This document shows, in pieces, positions 61,624 through 64,000 of a stretch of 64,000 bases of DNA. The stretch is taken from assembly GCA_024280455.1 (NCBI GenBank), contig JAJRQC010000129.1, positions 1-64,000 on the forward strand. The letters run 5' to 3'. This DNA is from Deltaproteobacteria bacterium. GTDB lineage: Bacteria > Desulfobacterota > Desulfobulbia > Desulfobulbales > Desulfobulbaceae. The position numbers and the translations under genes are program-made. The notes under the pieces were generated by a model. That model searched no databases, was not told where the DNA came from, and saw nothing but the letters and a program-made list of their open reading frames with translations. Every line of letters starts with the position of its first letter. Position 1 is the stretch's first letter.

Positions 61624-64000
61624 GTGGAATTTGATGACGCCTTATCCGCCAGTATGGATGATTTTGCCGAAAACACCCAGGACATGGAGATTCCGGAATC
61701 TCTACCCATGATGGCTGTCCGTGATGTGGTGGTTTTTAATTATATGATTATCCCGCTTTTTGTCGGCCGTCCCGGCTCCATTGAAGCGGTCAATGACGCC
61801 ATGAGCAGTGACAAGCTGTTGATGCTGGTCACCCAGAAAGATGCGACCAAGGATGATCCGGAGCCAGAAGATATTTACGAGACCGGCATGGTCTCCATGA
61901 TCATGCGAACGCTCAAGCTTCCGGACGGACGACTTAAAGTCCTGGTCCAGGCCTTGTCCAAGGCAAAAATTCGCGAATTTGAACAGACCAGCCCCCATTA
62001 CCGGGTCGCCATTGATCTTGTCCCGGAACAGGAGGCCGAGGAGGTCACGGTTGAAATCGAGGCCTTGATGCGCACGGTTCGCGAGCAGACCGAAAAAATC
62101 ATGTCGCTGCGCGGGATTCTGTCCGCCGACCTGATGATGATCATCAACAATATCGAAGAACCCGGGCGGTTAGCCGACCTGGTCGGCTCCAACCTGCGCC
62201 TCAAAATTGCAGAAGCCCAGCAGATCCTTGAAACCGTGGATCCGGTGGAACGGCTGACCCTGGTGGCTGACCTCCTCAACAAAGAGCTCGAGGTTTCAAC
62301 GGTTCAGGCCAAGATTCAATCCGATGCCAAGGAAGAGATGTCCCGTTCCCAGCGGGAGTATTTTCTCCGTGAACAGATGCAGGCCTTAAAACGCGAACTC
62401 GGCGACGAAGACGTCTATTCCCAGGAGATAGAAGACCTCCACAAGGCCCTGAAAAAGAAAAAGATGCCCAAGTATGCAAAGAAGGAGGCAAAAAAACAGC
62501 TTAAACGGCTGGAAATGATGCATCCGGACGCATCCGAGGCAACTATTGTCCGCACCTACCTGGACTGGTTCCTGGATCTTCCCTGGAAAAAATCTTCCAA
62601 AGACAAGCTGGACCTGAAAGTCGCGGCCAAGGTGCTCGATGAAGACCATTACGGCCTGGACAAGATAAAAGAGCGTATCCTGGAATACCTTGCCGTCCGC
62701 AAGCTCAACAAAGACACCAAAGGGCCGATCATCTGCTTTGTCGGCCCTCCGGGCGTGGGTAAGACCTCCCTGGGTCAGGCCATTGCCAAGGCCATGGGCC
62801 ACAAGTTCTACCGCTTATCGCTGGGCGGCATGCGTGACGAGGCCGAAATCCGCGGCCACCGTCGTACCTATATCGGCGCCCTGCCCGGCCGCATCCTCCA
62901 GGGGTTGAAAAACGTCAAGACCAACAACCCGGTGTTCATGATGGACGAGATCGACAAGATCGGCGACGATTACCGGGGCGATCCCTCGTCCGCCCTGCTT
63001 GAAGTTCTTGATCCTGAGCAGAACGACACCTTTTCCGACCATTACATGAACCTGCCCTTTGACCTGTCCAAGGTCATGTTCATTACCACCGCCAACCGGT
63101 ACGATACCATTCCCGGGCCCCTCCTTGACCGGATGGAGGTCATCCAGCTTTCAGGTTATACCCAGGAAGAAAAAATGGTCATCGCCCGCAAGTACCTGCT
63201 GCCGAGACAGATCAAAGAAAACGGTCTGCGCCCGAGCCAGATCAGGTTGAACGATGAAACCCTGAAATTGATCATCAGCCATTACACCCATGAGGCCGGG
63301 GTTCGTAACCTGGAACGGGAGCTGGGCAAGATCTGTCGCAAGCTTGCCCGCAAGATTGCCGAAGGCGGCAGGGGGCCCTACACCATCTCCAGGAATACCA
63401 TCTCCAAATACCTCGGCCCCCTGCGCTTCCTGCCGGAAACCGAGCTCGATACCGTTTCCCAGCCCGGTCTGGTTATCGGTCTGGCCTGGACCGAAGTGGG
63501 CGGAGAGCTGCTGCACATTGAGACCGCAATCCTGCCGGGCAAGGGCAAGTTGATCCTCACCGGCCAGTTGGGCGATGTCATGAAGGAATCGGCCCAGGCA
63601 GCGCTCAGCTATTGCCGCAGCCGCCACACGGCGCTCGGGGTGGATGCGGATTATTTCGAGTCCATTGATATCCATATCCATGTCCCGGCCGGAGCCATTC
63701 CCAAGGATGGGCCGTCAGCCGGTATCACCATGACTACGGCGCTCTATTCAGCGATCCTCGGCAAACCGCTCCAGAAAGGTCTTGCCATGACCGGTGAAGT
63801 CACCCTGCGCGGCCGGGTTCTGCCCATCGGAGGCCTGAAGGAAAAAGCGCTGGCAGCCCTGCGGGCCGGAATCAACCGAATCATCATTCCCGATGAGAAT
63901 GAAAAAGATCTGGTGGACATCCCGGAAGAGCTGCGCAAGAAGATCACCTTCCTGCCGGTCAAGTCCATGGACGAGGTTATTAAAATCGCCCTGGGTGATA
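61624..64000 (+). CDS. lon: Lon protease (ATP-dependent), 3' end outside the window
   Basis: Lon degrades damaged and regulatory proteins in the cytoplasm. The window holds about 792 residues and the stop lies beyond it. The N-terminal substrate-binding domain has [20 protein letters not shown]. The AAA domain has Walker [15 protein letters not shown] and Walker [12 protein letters not shown]. The protease domain shows the catalytic dyad Ser in PKDGPSAG and Lys in [10 protein letters not shown]. The GTG start follows AGGAG at good spacing; an ATG at 61654 and an upstream in-frame ATG at 61558 are alternatives, as the frame stays open back to 61480. Confidence 0.95.
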   Translation, partial: MEFDDALSASMDDFAENTQDMEIPESLPMMAVRDVVVFNYMIIPLFVGRPGSIEAVNDAMSSDKLLMLVTQKDATKDDPEPEDIYETGMVSMIMRTLKLPDGRLKVLVQALSKAKIREFEQTSPHYRVAIDLVPEQEAEEVTVEIEALMRTVREQTEKIMSLRGILSADLMMIINNIEEPGRLADLVGSNLRLKIAEAQQILETVDPVERLTLVADLLNKELEVSTVQAKIQSDAKEEMSRSQREYFLREQMQALKRELGDEDVYSQEIEDLHKALKKKKMPKYAKKEAKKQLKRLEMMHPDASEATIVRTYLDWFLDLPWKKSSKDKLDLKVAAKVLDEDHYGLDKIKERILEYLAVRKLNKDTKGPIICFVGPPGVGKTSLGQAIAKAMGHKFYRLSLGGMRDEAEIRGHRRTYIGALPGRILQGLKNVKTNNPVFMMDEIDKIGDDYRGDPSSALLEVLDPEQNDTFSDHYMNLPFDLSKVMFITTANRYDTIPGPLLDRMEVIQLSGYTQEEKMVIARKYLLPRQIKENGLRPSQIRLNDETLKLIISHYTHEAGVRNLERELGKICRKLARKIAEGGRGPYTISRNTISKYLGPLRFLPETELDTVSQPGLVIGLAWTEVGGELLHIETAILPGKGKLILTGQLGDVMKESAQAALSYCRSRHTALGVDADYFESIDIHIHVPAGAIPKDGPSAGITMTTALYSAILGKPLQKGLAMTGEVTLRGRVLPIGGLKEKALAALRAGINRIIIPDENEKDLVDIPEELRKKITFLPVKSMDEVIKIALGD

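Overview
The window looks like a chromosomal segment of an anaerobic or microaerophilic, probably sulfate-reducing or related, Desulfobacterota (deltaproteobacterial) species. This rests on an AhbD-type heme synthase, an indolepyruvate:ferredoxin oxidoreductase plus two phenylacetate-CoA ligases beside a Liv transporter, bacteriohemerythrin, a TAXI solute-binding protein and many PAS/REC sensor kinases. The genus cannot be fixed from sequence alone. Most genes have moderately high GC; one island near 20.1-21.5 kb is clearly AT-rich.

Layout. 0.2-9.0 kb: small heat-shock protein, a thioesterase, hemC, an HD-GYP protein, a universal stress protein, then ahbD, hemE and a translationally coupled HD hydrolase/metallo-beta-lactamase pair. 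9.1-18 kb: signalling genes. These are a collapsed kinase remnant, a hybrid kinase with two periplasmic binding domains, a VWA-OmpA protein, and a binding protein followed by a hybrid kinase frameshifted at a run of ten Gs. 18-22.4 kb: a beta-CASP nuclease, then a gene graveyard (AAA_14 ATPase stub, REP-associated transposase stub), an AT-rich HNH nuclease gene and an exported 22-residue-repeat protein. 22.7-28.5 kb: a complete TolC/adaptor/RND efflux operon. 28.5-36.7 kb: bacteriohemerythrin, a second collapsed sensor remnant, a diguanylate cyclase, rlmKL, a Nudix gene and a soluble hybrid kinase. 36.7-52.3 kb: a long minus-strand run from iorAB through paaK, an ACT protein, livKHMGF, a second paaK, two exported proteins, an ExeA-like ATPase and rph. 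52.7-64 kb: an anchored periplasmic protein, an ABC-F ATPase, a radical SAM gene, rnc, tRNA-Cys, unknown genes, a beta-helix protein and lon, cut by the window end.

How genes work together. iorAB, the two paaK genes, the ACT protein and livKHMGF fit uptake and reductive-equivalent-yielding oxidation of aromatic amino acids to aryl-acetyl-CoA and arylacetate. HemC and HemE would give coproporphyrinogen III, while AhbD makes heme from Fe-coproporphyrin III, so the window holds enzymes from two textbook heme routes. Cyclic-di-GMP turnover is represented by one GGDEF protein and one HD-GYP protein.

The most unusual content is between the genes. There are at least six families of small palindromic or tandem repeats: MITE-like elements with clear inverted ends, heptamer arrays, and a 95-bp tandem array after tRNA-Cys. 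Several end exactly on the stop codon of a neighbouring gene. Elements with one shared terminal sequence flank both internally deleted sensor-kinase remnants. Two genes (a hybrid kinase and iorA) are broken by single-base differences in homopolymers. No CRISPR array, prophage or complete insertion sequence was seen.
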